A DNA stretch of 64,000 bases, from NCBI GenBank assembly GCA_963810815.1, contig CAWEPB010000010.1, positions 7,458-71,457 on the forward strand, in the 5' to 3' direction. Positions 45,629 to 53,310 of the stretch are shown here, piece after piece (positions within the stretch are counted from its first letter, which is position 1; each line of letters begins with the position of its first letter). The notes beneath the pieces were generated by a model. That model did not search any database and was not told the DNA's origin. It worked only from the letters and a program-made list of their open reading frames with translations. The translations under genes and the position numbers were made by a program. The stretch is from CAVQWT01 sp963810815 (GTDB lineage Bacteria > Pseudomonadota > Gammaproteobacteria > Burkholderiales > Casimicrobiaceae).

Positions 45629-45767
45629 AGGCTTGACGGGGCCATCGGCCCCTCACGACGCGGCCCCTGGCCGGCTTGCGCGCCGCCGGGGCATTGCGGG
45701 AACCCCCGTCCTGCGCCGACCTCGCGGGGGCCTTCCGAGCCGGATTCTTCGCTGCCTTTCCCCGGCG

Positions 45768-46355
45768 CTACTTCGCCGCCTTCCTCGCCGCTTTCTTCGC
45801 TGGCTTCCTGGTCACCTTCTGCGCAGTCCGCTTCGCCGGCTTCTTCGCTGTCTTCGTCGCGGTCTTCGTCGCCGCCTTCTTCGCGGTCTTCCTTGTCGCC
45901 TTCTTCGCGGTCTTCTTTGTCGCCTTCTTCGCGGTCTTCTTCGCGGCCTTCTTCGCCGGCGTCTTCGCGGCCGGCCTGGCCCGCAGCATCCCCGCGGTGA
46001 CCTTGAAGATGTCGGTTTCCGTGATGATGCCCACCAGCGCCTTGCGGGCGTTGAGCACCGGAAGGCTGCCGATGTGCTCGACGACCAGCAGTCGGGCAGC
46101 CTGTTTCAGCTGCGCGTTTTCCGAAACGCAGATCGCCGGGCCGTGCATGATCTCGCGGACCGGCACCTCGGCAGAGCCGAAGTTGGCGGCGGCGAGCAGC
46201 AGGTCGCGTTCGGCGACGATGCCCACCACGCGGCCGTCCTCGACCACCGGCAGGTGATGGATGCGGCGGCTGCGCATGAGATCGAAGGCCCAGTGAAACT
46301 CGGCCTGTGGCGCAATCGTGACCACCGACCGGCTCATGTACTGGCTGACTTTCAT
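45768..46355 (-). CDS. CBS-domain protein with histone-H1-like lysine/alanine tail
   Basis: A 195-residue protein. Residues 7-57 and 70-122 are paired CBS domains (HHLPVVEDGRVVGIVAERDL and GSLPVLNARKALVGIITETD), which usually bind adenine nucleotides. Residues 127-195 are a basic tail of AKK/TAKK/ATKK units, nearly all Lys, Ala and Thr, like bacterial histone-H1 analogues. The tail would bind DNA or RNA, so a nucleotide sensor tied to chromatin binding is plausible. The ATG at 46355 has an aaagg ribosome site, and a good promoter lies upstream. The fusion is the notable point. Confidence 0.88.
   Translation of the reverse strand: MKVSQYMSRSVVTIAPQAEFHWAFDLMRSRRIHHLPVVEDGRVVGIVAERDLLLAAANFGSAEVPVREIMHGPAICVSENAQLKQAARLLVVEHIGSLPVLNARKALVGIITETDIFKVTAGMLRARPAAKTPAKKAAKKTAKKATKKTAKKATRKTAKKAATKTATKTAKKPAKRTAQKVTRKPAKKAARKAAK
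45771..45977 (-). repeat. low-complexity Lys/Ala-coding repeat
   Basis: The DNA for the basic tail consists of imperfect 9- to 15-base repeats (cttcttcgcggtcttctt type on the plus strand). It creates long shadow frames on the opposite strand that are rich in Phe and Arg. It is prone to slippage. Confidence 0.85.
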
Positions 46356-46687
46356 CGCAATCCTTTGGTCATGAATCAGTGAAAGGGTTGTCCAAGAGTG
46401 TATGCGATGGCATGGAAAGGTCAACCGTGCGCCCCGCTGAAGTGACCGGGGAGCGCCCCCGGAATCCCGGCGGGGCAACCCGCCCGTCGCGATGCTCCGC
46501 GGCCGCCTCCGGTCCGGGAAGCGGGCGCCGGGCCGACGCGCCGGGTCGCGCCGATTGCGTCGCGTCCGGCGGCAAGGCGGGCTCCGGCGACGGGTGAACG
46601 CCTGCCGCGATTTGTGGTTCAATGAGGCCGCCCGCAGGGCCGTCCGCGACCCGTTCGCAGCGCCGGCCCGGGCTGCCCCGTCCGCGA
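46356..46687. other. 332-base divergent region between the CBS gene and the peptide ABC operon
   Basis: Holds the CBS-gene promoter at 46397-46424. On the plus strand toward dppB a GC-rich stretch has no strong promoter box; tttgtggttcaatg near 46611-46624 is the only AT-rich patch. No gene is supported. Confidence 0.5.
46397..46424 (-). promoter_or_regulatory. sigma70-type promoter of the CBS-domain gene
   Basis: On the minus strand TTGACC (46424-46419) and TACACT (46402-46397) are 16 bases apart. The start point near 46390 leaves a 35-base leader to the ATG at 46355. Confidence 0.6.
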
Positions 46688-47698
46688 ATGCTCCGCTACG
46701 TTCTCACCCGCATCGGCCTCGTCATTCCCACGTTCATCGGGATGACGCTGCTCGCCTTCTTCCTGATCCGGCTGGTGCCGGGCGACCCGATCGAGACGAT
46801 GGCCGGCGAGCGCGGCATCGACGCCGCGCGCCACGCGGCGCTGCTCAAGGAATACGGGCTGGACCGGCCGGTGCTGGTCCAGTACGGCATCTACATCGGC
46901 CGCGTGCTGCACGGCGACCTCGGCAAGTCGATGATCACGCAGGAGCCGGTGCTGCGCGAGTTCGCGGCGCTGTTCCCGGCCACGATCGAACTCGCGCTGT
47001 GCGCGATCGTGTTCGCGCTGGCGCTGGGCATCCCCGCCGGGATCGTCGCGGCGGTGCGCCGGAATTCGATCTTCGACCACGGCGTCATGGGCGTGTCGCT
47101 CACCGGCTATTCGATGCCGATCTTCTGGTGGGGCCTGCTGCTCATCCTGCTCTTCTCGGTGCAGCTCGGGTGGACTCCCGTGTCCGGCCGCATCTCGGTC
47201 AAGTACTTCATCGAGCCGGTGACCGGCTTCCTGACCATCGACGCGCTGCTGTCCGGCGAGAAGGGGGCGTTCGGCTCGGCGGTATCGCACCTGATCCTGC
47301 CGACGATCGTGCTCGGCACGCAGCCGCTGGCGATCATCGCGCGGATGACGCGGTCGGCGATGCTCGAGGTGCTGGGCGAGGACTACATCCGCACGGCGCG
47401 GGCGAAGGGCCTGTCGAAGTTCCGCGTCGTCGCGCTGCACGCGCTGCGCAACGCGCTGATCCCGGTGATCACGGTGATCGGCCTGCAGGTCGGCGTGCTG
47501 TTCACCGGCGCGATCCTGACCGAGACCATCTTCTCGTGGCCCGGCGTGGGCAAGTGGCTGATCGAGGCGATCAATCGCCGCGACTATCCGGTGCTGCAGG
47601 GCGGCGTGCTGCTGCTCGGGCTGGTCGTGATGACGGTCAACCTGCTGGTCGACCTCACCTACGGCATCATCAATCCCCGCATCCGGCGCGCGACATGA
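46688..47698 (+). CDS. dppB: peptide ABC transporter permease (DppB type)
   Basis: A 336-residue membrane protein with six helices. It begins MLRYVLTRIGLVIPTFIGMT and carries GEDYIRTARAKGLSKFRVVA, the EAA loop that docks onto the ATPase. It forms the pore with DppC for import of di- or oligopeptides. The upstream frame from 46622 is not conserved, so the ATG at 46688 is chosen. It is the first gene of a five-gene operon and overlaps dppC by four bases. Confidence 0.93.
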   Translation: MLRYVLTRIGLVIPTFIGMTLLAFFLIRLVPGDPIETMAGERGIDAARHAALLKEYGLDRPVLVQYGIYIGRVLHGDLGKSMITQEPVLREFAALFPATIELALCAIVFALALGIPAGIVAAVRRNSIFDHGVMGVSLTGYSMPIFWWGLLLILLFSVQLGWTPVSGRISVKYFIEPVTGFLTIDALLSGEKGAFGSAVSHLILPTIVLGTQPLAIIARMTRSAMLEVLGEDYIRTARAKGLSKFRVVALHALRNALIPVITVIGLQVGVLFTGAILTETIFSWPGVGKWLIEAINRRDYPVLQGGVLLLGLVVMTVNLLVDLTYGIINPRIRRAT

Positions 47699-48597
47699 CC
47701 ACCGAAGCTGCCGCTCCGTCCACGCTGGCCCCGGCGCCGCGCGGGCCGCTGCGCGAGTTCTGGGAGTACTTCAGCGCCAACCGCGGCGCGGTCGCGGGAC
47801 TGGTCTTCGTCGTCGCCATCCTGCTGACGGCCGCGTTCGCCAACGTGCTCGCGCCGTATCCGCCGGACCTCACCAACAACGCGGTGTTCCTGAAGCCTCC
47901 GGCGTGGCAGGCCGGCGGATCGTGGGCGTATCCGCTCGGCACCGACGCCATCGGCCGCGACATCCTCTCGCGGCTGATCCACGGCGCCCGCCTGTCGCTG
48001 CTGATCGGCATCGCCGTGGTGGCGCTGGCGATCGTCGTCGGCATCGCGCTCGGGCTGGTGGCCGGATTCTTCCGCGGCGCCGTCGAGATCGCGATCATGC
48101 GGCTGATGGACATCATCCTGACGCTGCCCAGCCTGCTGCTGGCGATCGTCATCGTCGCGATCCTCGGGCCGGGCCTGATGAACGCGATGCTGGCGGTCGT
48201 GGTCGTCGTGCTGCCGCACTACGTGCGCATCACGCGCGCCGCGGTGATCACCGAGACGTCGAAGGACTACGTCACGGCGGCGCGGGCGAGCGGCGCCACC
48301 CGGCTGCGGCTGATGTTCAGCGAGGTGCTGCCCAACTGCGCGGCGCCGCTGATCGTGCAGGCGTCGCTCGGCGTCTCCACCGCCATCCTCGACGCGGCGG
48401 CGCTCGGCTTCCTGGGCCTCGGCGCGCAGCCGCCCGCGTCCGAATGGGGCACGATGCTCGCCGACGCCCGCGAGTTCGTGCTGCGCGCGTGGTGGGTGGT
48501 GACGTTTCCCGGGCTGATGATCCTGCTCACGGTTCTCGCCTTCAACCTGCTGGGCGACGGGCTGCGCGACGCGCTCGACCCGAAGCTCAAGCGGTAG
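47695..48597 (+). CDS. dppC: peptide ABC transporter permease (DppC type)
   Basis: A 300-residue membrane protein. A 25-residue cytosolic N terminus is followed by the OppC-N helix (GLVFVVAILLTAAFANVLAP) and the permease core with TSKDYVTAARASGATRLRLM. YPLGTDAIGRDILSRLIHGA is the standard DppC/OppC entry motif. The ATG overlaps the dppB stop (ATGA). Confidence 0.93.
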   Translation: MTTEAAAPSTLAPAPRGPLREFWEYFSANRGAVAGLVFVVAILLTAAFANVLAPYPPDLTNNAVFLKPPAWQAGGSWAYPLGTDAIGRDILSRLIHGARLSLLIGIAVVALAIVVGIALGLVAGFFRGAVEIAIMRLMDIILTLPSLLLAIVIVAILGPGLMNAMLAVVVVVLPHYVRITRAAVITETSKDYVTAARASGATRLRLMFSEVLPNCAAPLIVQASLGVSTAILDAAALGFLGLGAQPPASEWGTMLADAREFVLRAWWVVTFPGLMILLTVLAFNLLGDGLRDALDPKLKR

Positions 48598-48602
48598 CCC
48601 CG

Positions 48603-49628
48603 ATGGCGCTGCTCGAGATCGAAGACCTGCACGTCGAGTTCCCGTCGCGGGGCGGAGCGCTGCGCGCGGTCGAGGGCGTGAGCCTTTCCCTCGACGAAGG
48701 CGAGGTGCTGGGCATCGTCGGCGAGTCGGGCTCGGGCAAGAGCGTCGGCATGCTCGCGGTGATGGGCCTGGTCGCGTTTCCCGGGCGCGTGCGGGCGCGC
48801 CGGCTGCGCTTCGCCGGGCACGACCTGCTGCAGCTGTCCGAGCGCGAGCGGCGAAGCGTCGTCGGCAAGGACATCGCGATGATCTTCCAGGAGCCGACGA
48901 CCAGCCTCAATCCCTGCTTCACCATCGGCTTCCAGCTGACCGAGACGCTGCGGCTGCACCTGGGCCTGGACCGCGGCGCGGCGCGGCGGCGCGCGGTCGA
49001 GCTGCTGGAGCAGGTCGGCATCCCGGCCGCGGCCAGCCGGCTGTCCGACTTCCCGCACCAGCTTTCCGGCGGCATGAACCAGCGGGTGATGATCGCGATG
49101 GCGATCTCCTGCAATCCGCGGCTGCTGATCGCCGACGAGCCGACGACGGCGCTGGACGTGACGATACAGGCGCAGATCCTCGACCTGCTGCGCGACCTGC
49201 AACGTGAGCGCGGCATGGCGCTGGTGCTGGTCACCCACAACATGGGCGTCGTCGCCGAGATGGCGCGGCGCGTGGCCGTCATGTATGCCGGCCAGGTGAT
49301 GGAGGAACGCAGCGCCGAGGCGCTGTTCGCCGCACCACGGCATCCGTACACGGCGGCGCTGATCGCGGCGATGCCCGAGCGCCACCTCGGCGAGACGCGG
49401 CTCACCACCATTCCCGGCGTCGTGCCGGGGCTCTACGACCGGCCGTCGGGCTGCCTGTTCGCGCCGCGCTGCGCGTACGCCACCGACGCCTGCGCGGCGA
49501 GGCCCGAGGTGCGGCCCTGGGCCGGCGGCCTCGTCCGCTGCCACCATCCGCTCGGTGGCACCGCGGATGCCGCGCGAAGCGACGCGGCGACGGATACCGG
49601 AGTGCGCAGCACGAAGGTCATCCAGTGA
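48603..49628 (+). CDS. dppD: peptide ABC transporter ATP-binding protein (DppD type)
   Basis: A 341-residue ATPase with Walker A GESGSGKS, signature QLSGGMNQRV and Walker B LLIADEPTTALD. The C-terminal oligopeptide-transporter domain has the Cys-rich CLFAPRCAYATDAC block that binds a 4Fe-4S cluster in DppD-type proteins. Five bases separate it from dppC and it overlaps dppF by four. Confidence 0.93.
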   Translation: MALLEIEDLHVEFPSRGGALRAVEGVSLSLDEGEVLGIVGESGSGKSVGMLAVMGLVAFPGRVRARRLRFAGHDLLQLSERERRSVVGKDIAMIFQEPTTSLNPCFTIGFQLTETLRLHLGLDRGAARRRAVELLEQVGIPAAASRLSDFPHQLSGGMNQRVMIAMAISCNPRLLIADEPTTALDVTIQAQILDLLRDLQRERGMALVLVTHNMGVVAEMARRVAVMYAGQVMEERSAEALFAAPRHPYTAALIAAMPERHLGETRLTTIPGVVPGLYDRPSGCLFAPRCAYATDACAARPEVRPWAGGLVRCHHPLGGTADAARSDAATDTGVRSTKVIQ

Positions 49629-50674
49629 GCGCCACCGCCCCTGCCGTCGTCGCGCAGGATCTCACCCGCGTCTACGAAGTCCGGCGCGGCGTGCTGCGCA
49701 AGCCGGCCTGGTTGCAGGCCGTCGGCGGCGTCACGTTCTCGATCGATGCCGGGCGCACGCTCGCGGTGGTCGGCGAATCGGGCTGCGGCAAGTCCACGCT
49801 GGCGCGGGTCGTGGCGATGATCGAGCCGCCGTCCGCCGGCGGGCTGCTGCTCGGCGGCGTCGATGCGGTGCGGGCGACCGACACCGAGCGGCGCAAGCTG
49901 CGCCGGACCGCCCAGATGGTGTTCCAGAATCCCTACGGCTCGCTCAATCCGCGCAAGAGGATCGGCGCCATCCTGGAGGCGCCGCTCGAGATCAACACGT
50001 CGCTCGGGCCGGCCGCGCGGAGCGAGCTGGCGCGCGCGATGCTGGCCAAGGTCGGCCTGCGGCCCGAGCACTACGAGCGCTACCCGCACATGTTCTCGGG
50101 CGGGCAGCGCCAGCGCATCGCGATCGCCCGCGCGCTGATGCTGGAGCCCGCGCTGGTCATCGCCGACGAGCCGGTGTCGGCGCTCGACGTGTCGGTGCAG
50201 GCGCAGGTGCTGAACCTGATGGCGGACCTGCAGCGCGACATGGGGCTCGCGTACCTCTTCATCTCGCACGACCTGGCCGTCGTGCGCTACCTCGCCCACG
50301 AGGTGCTGGTGATGTATCTCGGGCTGGCGCTCGAGCAGGGGGCCAAGGAGCGCATCTTCTCGCGGCCGCTGCACCCGTACACGCAGGCGCTGCTGGCGTC
50401 GACGCCCGGCCTGGCCGGCACGCCGCGCCTGCAGCGCACGGTCCTGAAGGGCGAGCTGCCGTCGCCGCTCGATCCGCCACCGGGGTGCGTGTTCTCCACC
50501 CGGTGCCCGCACGCGGTCGCCCGCTGCCGCGTCGAGCGCCCGCCGCCGCGCCCGCTCGACGGGCGGCTCGTCGCCTGCCACCTCGCTGAAAACTTCCTCG
50601 AATCCGGTCATACTGCTGACCGCAATCCCGCGCTGCGGTCGTCGCAGCCGTCTTCCCAGGAGCTCCCCCCATGA
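49625..50674 (+). CDS. dppF: peptide ABC transporter ATP-binding protein (DppF type)
   Basis: A 349-residue ATPase with Walker A GESGCGKST, signature FSGGQRQRI and Walker B LVIADEPVSALD. The C-terminal Cys block PGCVFSTRCPHAVARC is the second half of the usual pair. It starts with a GTG overlapping the dppD stop. Its stop overlaps the dppA ATG. Confidence 0.93.
   Translation: MSATAPAVVAQDLTRVYEVRRGVLRKPAWLQAVGGVTFSIDAGRTLAVVGESGCGKSTLARVVAMIEPPSAGGLLLGGVDAVRATDTERRKLRRTAQMVFQNPYGSLNPRKRIGAILEAPLEINTSLGPAARSELARAMLAKVGLRPEHYERYPHMFSGGQRQRIAIARALMLEPALVIADEPVSALDVSVQAQVLNLMADLQRDMGLAYLFISHDLAVVRYLAHEVLVMYLGLALEQGAKERIFSRPLHPYTQALLASTPGLAGTPRLQRTVLKGELPSPLDPPPGCVFSTRCPHAVARCRVERPPPRPLDGRLVACHLAENFLESGHTADRNPALRSSQPSSQELPP
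50588..50616 (+). promoter_or_regulatory. candidate internal promoter for dppA
   Basis: CTGAAA (50588-50593) and CATACT (50611-50616) are 17 bases apart inside the 3' end of dppF. The start point would be near 50623, 48 bases before the dppA ATG. It would give extra binding protein relative to the permeases. Confidence 0.35.
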
Positions 50675-52302
50675 CGAAATCCAAGCCGACCCCCCGTTGG
50701 CCCAAGGGCGCACGAAATGCGCTGGTCGCGGCGCTGTTCGTGCCCGCGTTGCTGGTCGCCGCCGGCGCCTCCGCCAAGACGCTGGTCTTCTGCTCCGAAG
50801 GCAGCCCCGAGAACTTCTACCCCGGCGTGAACACCACCGGCACCTCGTTCGACGCGAACAGCCAGATCTACAGCCGCATCGTCGACTTCGAGCGCGGCGG
50901 CACGCGCGTCGTGCCGGGCCTGGCCGAGCGCTGGGACATCTCGCCCGACGGCAAGGTCTACACGTTCTACCTGCGCAAGGGCGTGAAGTGGCACAACCAC
51001 CGCGCGTACAAGCCGACGCGCGACTTCAACGCCGACGACATGATCTTCGCGCTCGAGCGGCAGTGGAAGGAAAGCAACCCGTACTTCAAGGTGACCAGCT
51101 CCAACCATTCGTACTTCAACGACATGGGCATGGCGAAGCTGATCAAGTCGGTCGACCGCGTCGACGACTACACGGTCAGGATCACGCTCGAGAAGGCCGA
51201 GGCGCCGTTCCTGTCGAACCTCGCGATGGAATACGCCGGCGTGCAGTCGAAGGAGTACGCCGACGCGATGCTCAAGGCCGGCACGCCCGAAAAGATCGAC
51301 CAGGAGCCCGTCGGCACCGGTCCGTTCTACCTCGTCCAGTACCAGAAGGACGCGCAGATCCGCTACAAGGCGTTTCCGCAGTTCTGGGGCGGCAAGGCCA
51401 AGATCGACGACCTCGTGTTCGCCATCACGCCGGACGCGTCGGTGCGCTGGGCCAAGCTGCAGAAGGGCGAGTGCCACGTGATGCCGTATCCGAATCCGGC
51501 CGACCTCGACGCCATCCGCAAGGATCCGAACGTGCAGGTGCTGGAGCAGCCGGGCCTCAACATCGGCTACCTCGCCTACAACACCACCAAGAAGCCGTTC
51601 GACGACGTGCGCGTGCGCAAGGCGATCAACATGGCCATCGACAAGAAGGCCATCATCGACGCCGTGTACCTGACCACCGGCGTGGCGGCGAAGAACCCGA
51701 TCCCGCCGACGCAGTGGTCGTACAACGACGCCATCAAGGACGATCCGTTCGACCCGGTGGCCGCCAAGAAGCTGCTGGCCGAGGCCGGCTATCCCAACGG
51801 CTTCACCACCGACCTGTGGGCGATGCCGGTGCAGCGGCCGTACAACCCGAACGCGCGGCGCATCGCCGAGCTGATGCAGGCCGATCTCGCCAAGGTGGGC
51901 GTGACCGCCGAGATCAAGAGCTTCGAGTGGGGCGAGTACCGCAAGCGCATGCAGGCGGGCGAGCACCAGATGGGCATGCTGGGCTGGACCGGCGACAACG
52001 GCGATCCCGACAACTTCCTGAACACGCTGCTCGGCTGCGATTCGGCGAAGTCCAACGGCAGCAACGTGGCCAAGTTCTGCTACCAGCCGTTCGAGGACCT
52101 GGTGTCGAAGGCGAAGACGACGGCCGGCCAGGCGCAGCGCGCCGAACTCTACGGCAAGGCGCAGGTGATCTTCAAGGAGCAGGCGCCGTGGTTCACCATC
52201 GCCCACGCCGTGCAGCTGAAGCCCATCCGCAAGGAAGTGATCGACTTCAAGCTGTCGCCGTTCGGCCGCCACACGTTCTACGGCGTCGACATCAAGGAGT
52301 AG
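50671..52302 (+). CDS. dppA: peptide ABC transporter substrate-binding protein (DppA type)
   Basis: A 543-residue periplasmic protein of the SBP_bac_5 family. The signal peptide (LVAALFVPALLVAAGASA) is cleaved near residue 36. Conserved blocks are FYPGVNTTGTSFDANSQIYS, GTGPFYLVQYQKDAQIRYKA and PDNFLNTLLGCD, typical of dipeptide binders. It is unusual in being the last gene of the operon rather than the first, with an ATGA overlap to dppF. An intrinsic terminator follows 28 bases after the stop. Confidence 0.93.
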   Translation: MTKSKPTPRWPKGARNALVAALFVPALLVAAGASAKTLVFCSEGSPENFYPGVNTTGTSFDANSQIYSRIVDFERGGTRVVPGLAERWDISPDGKVYTFYLRKGVKWHNHRAYKPTRDFNADDMIFALERQWKESNPYFKVTSSNHSYFNDMGMAKLIKSVDRVDDYTVRITLEKAEAPFLSNLAMEYAGVQSKEYADAMLKAGTPEKIDQEPVGTGPFYLVQYQKDAQIRYKAFPQFWGGKAKIDDLVFAITPDASVRWAKLQKGECHVMPYPNPADLDAIRKDPNVQVLEQPGLNIGYLAYNTTKKPFDDVRVRKAINMAIDKKAIIDAVYLTTGVAAKNPIPPTQWSYNDAIKDDPFDPVAAKKLLAEAGYPNGFTTDLWAMPVQRPYNPNARRIAELMQADLAKVGVTAEIKSFEWGEYRKRMQAGEHQMGMLGWTGDNGDPDNFLNTLLGCDSAKSNGSNVAKFCYQPFEDLVSKAKTTAGQAQRAELYGKAQVIFKEQAPWFTIAHAVQLKPIRKEVIDFKLSPFGRHTFYGVDIKE

Positions 52303-52330
52303 CTCCCCCGTCCGACGCGAGGCGTCACGA

Positions 52331-52364
52331 CCCCGCGCGCCCTTCCGGGTGCGCGGGGTTTTTT
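52331..52364 (+). terminator. intrinsic terminator of the dpp operon
   Basis: CCCCGCGC (52331-52338) and GCGCGGGG (52351-52358) form an 8-bp stem with a 12-base loop, followed by six T at 52359-52364. It lies 28 bases after the dppA stop and 13 bases before the convergent thiM stop. It is the clearest terminator in the window. Confidence 0.88.
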
Positions 52365-52377
52365 CATTGCCGTCGCG

Positions 52378-53226
52378 CTACGCCGAGGCGTCGATCCGCA
52401 GCCGGCGGTCGAGTTCGGCGAAGTCGAGCTGGTGCAGCGCGTCGAGGAAGGTCGCCGCCATCGTGCCGGGCCCGCGCGCCGCCGCGAACGCCAGCTCCCC
52501 GGCGACGCCCATCACCGCCATCGCATCGACGGCGGCACGCAGCGCATCCGGCTGCACCGCGCAGAAGGCGCCGCAGAGTGCGGACGCCGTGCAGCCCATG
52601 CCGGTGATCCGCGCCATCAGCGGCACGCCGTTGTGGACCCGGACCTCGCGGGCGGCGTCGAGGCAGTAGTCGACCGCGCCGCTGACGGCCACCGCGCAGC
52701 CGTAGCGGACCGCAAGACCGTGCGCCGCCTCGCGCGCCGCATCCGACGGGTGCGTGCTGTCGACCCCCCGGGTCGCCCCGGCGGCCCCCGCCAGCGCCAG
52801 AATCTCCGAGGCGTTCGCGCGCAGTACCGTGACCCCGCCGCTCGCGAGCAGCCGCAGGGCCGTCTCGGTCCGCAGCCGGCTGGCGCCCGCGCCGACCGGA
52901 TCGAGCACGATCGGCAGCGCCCGCCTCCGGGCCGCGGCCGACGCGCGCTCCATCGCCGCGATCCACGCCGGGTCGAGCGTGCCGATGTTGAGCACGAGGG
53001 CGCCGGCGAGCTGCAGCAGCTCGTCGAGCTCGGCCTCGGCGTGCGCCATGATCGGCGAAGCGCCGATGGCCAGCAGCGCGTTGGCCGTCTGCTGCATCAC
53101 CACGAAATTGGTGACGTTGTGGACCAGCGGCGCCCGTTCCCGCACGGCGCGCAGGTCCTCGGCGATGGCGGCGGCGCCGAAGCGACTGTCGCCCTTGGCG
53201 GGCGTGAATTCGAGGGGGAGGTTCAT
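52378..53226 (-). CDS. thiM: hydroxyethylthiazole kinase (ThiM)
   Basis: A 282-residue ribokinase-fold enzyme. It phosphorylates the thiazole alcohol for thiamine salvage. NVTNFVVMQQTANALLAIGA, IVLDPVGAGASRLRT and the ITGMGCTASALCGAF active-site Cys block are standard. It stands alone: thiD and thiE are not next to it, and no TPP-riboswitch sequence is seen upstream. It starts at the ATG at 53226, 84 bases after the acyl-CoA dehydrogenase stop on the same strand. Confidence 0.93.
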   Translation of the reverse strand: MNLPLEFTPAKGDSRFGAAAIAEDLRAVRERAPLVHNVTNFVVMQQTANALLAIGASPIMAHAEAELDELLQLAGALVLNIGTLDPAWIAAMERASAAARRRALPIVLDPVGAGASRLRTETALRLLASGGVTVLRANASEILALAGAAGATRGVDSTHPSDAAREAAHGLAVRYGCAVAVSGAVDYCLDAAREVRVHNGVPLMARITGMGCTASALCGAFCAVQPDALRAAVDAMAVMGVAGELAFAAARGPGTMAATFLDALHQLDFAELDRRLRIDASA

Positions 53227-53310
53227 TCGATGTCGACGGGAATGCCCGGGATCAACGGGGCCCGCACGAAGTCGGAAGGCATGCCCGGCGCTCGCACGTG
53301 ACGCCGCAGG

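Noticed and set aside
45676..46257. A Phe/Ala/Arg-rich plus-strand frame resembling a membrane protein
   Set aside because: It is the complement of the Lys/Ala tail and CBS domains; the minus frame has true CBS motifs, a promoter and a ribosome site.
53227..53310. TPP riboswitch upstream of thiM
   Set aside because: The gap is only 84 bases and lacks the CTGAGA and other conserved thi-box sequences.
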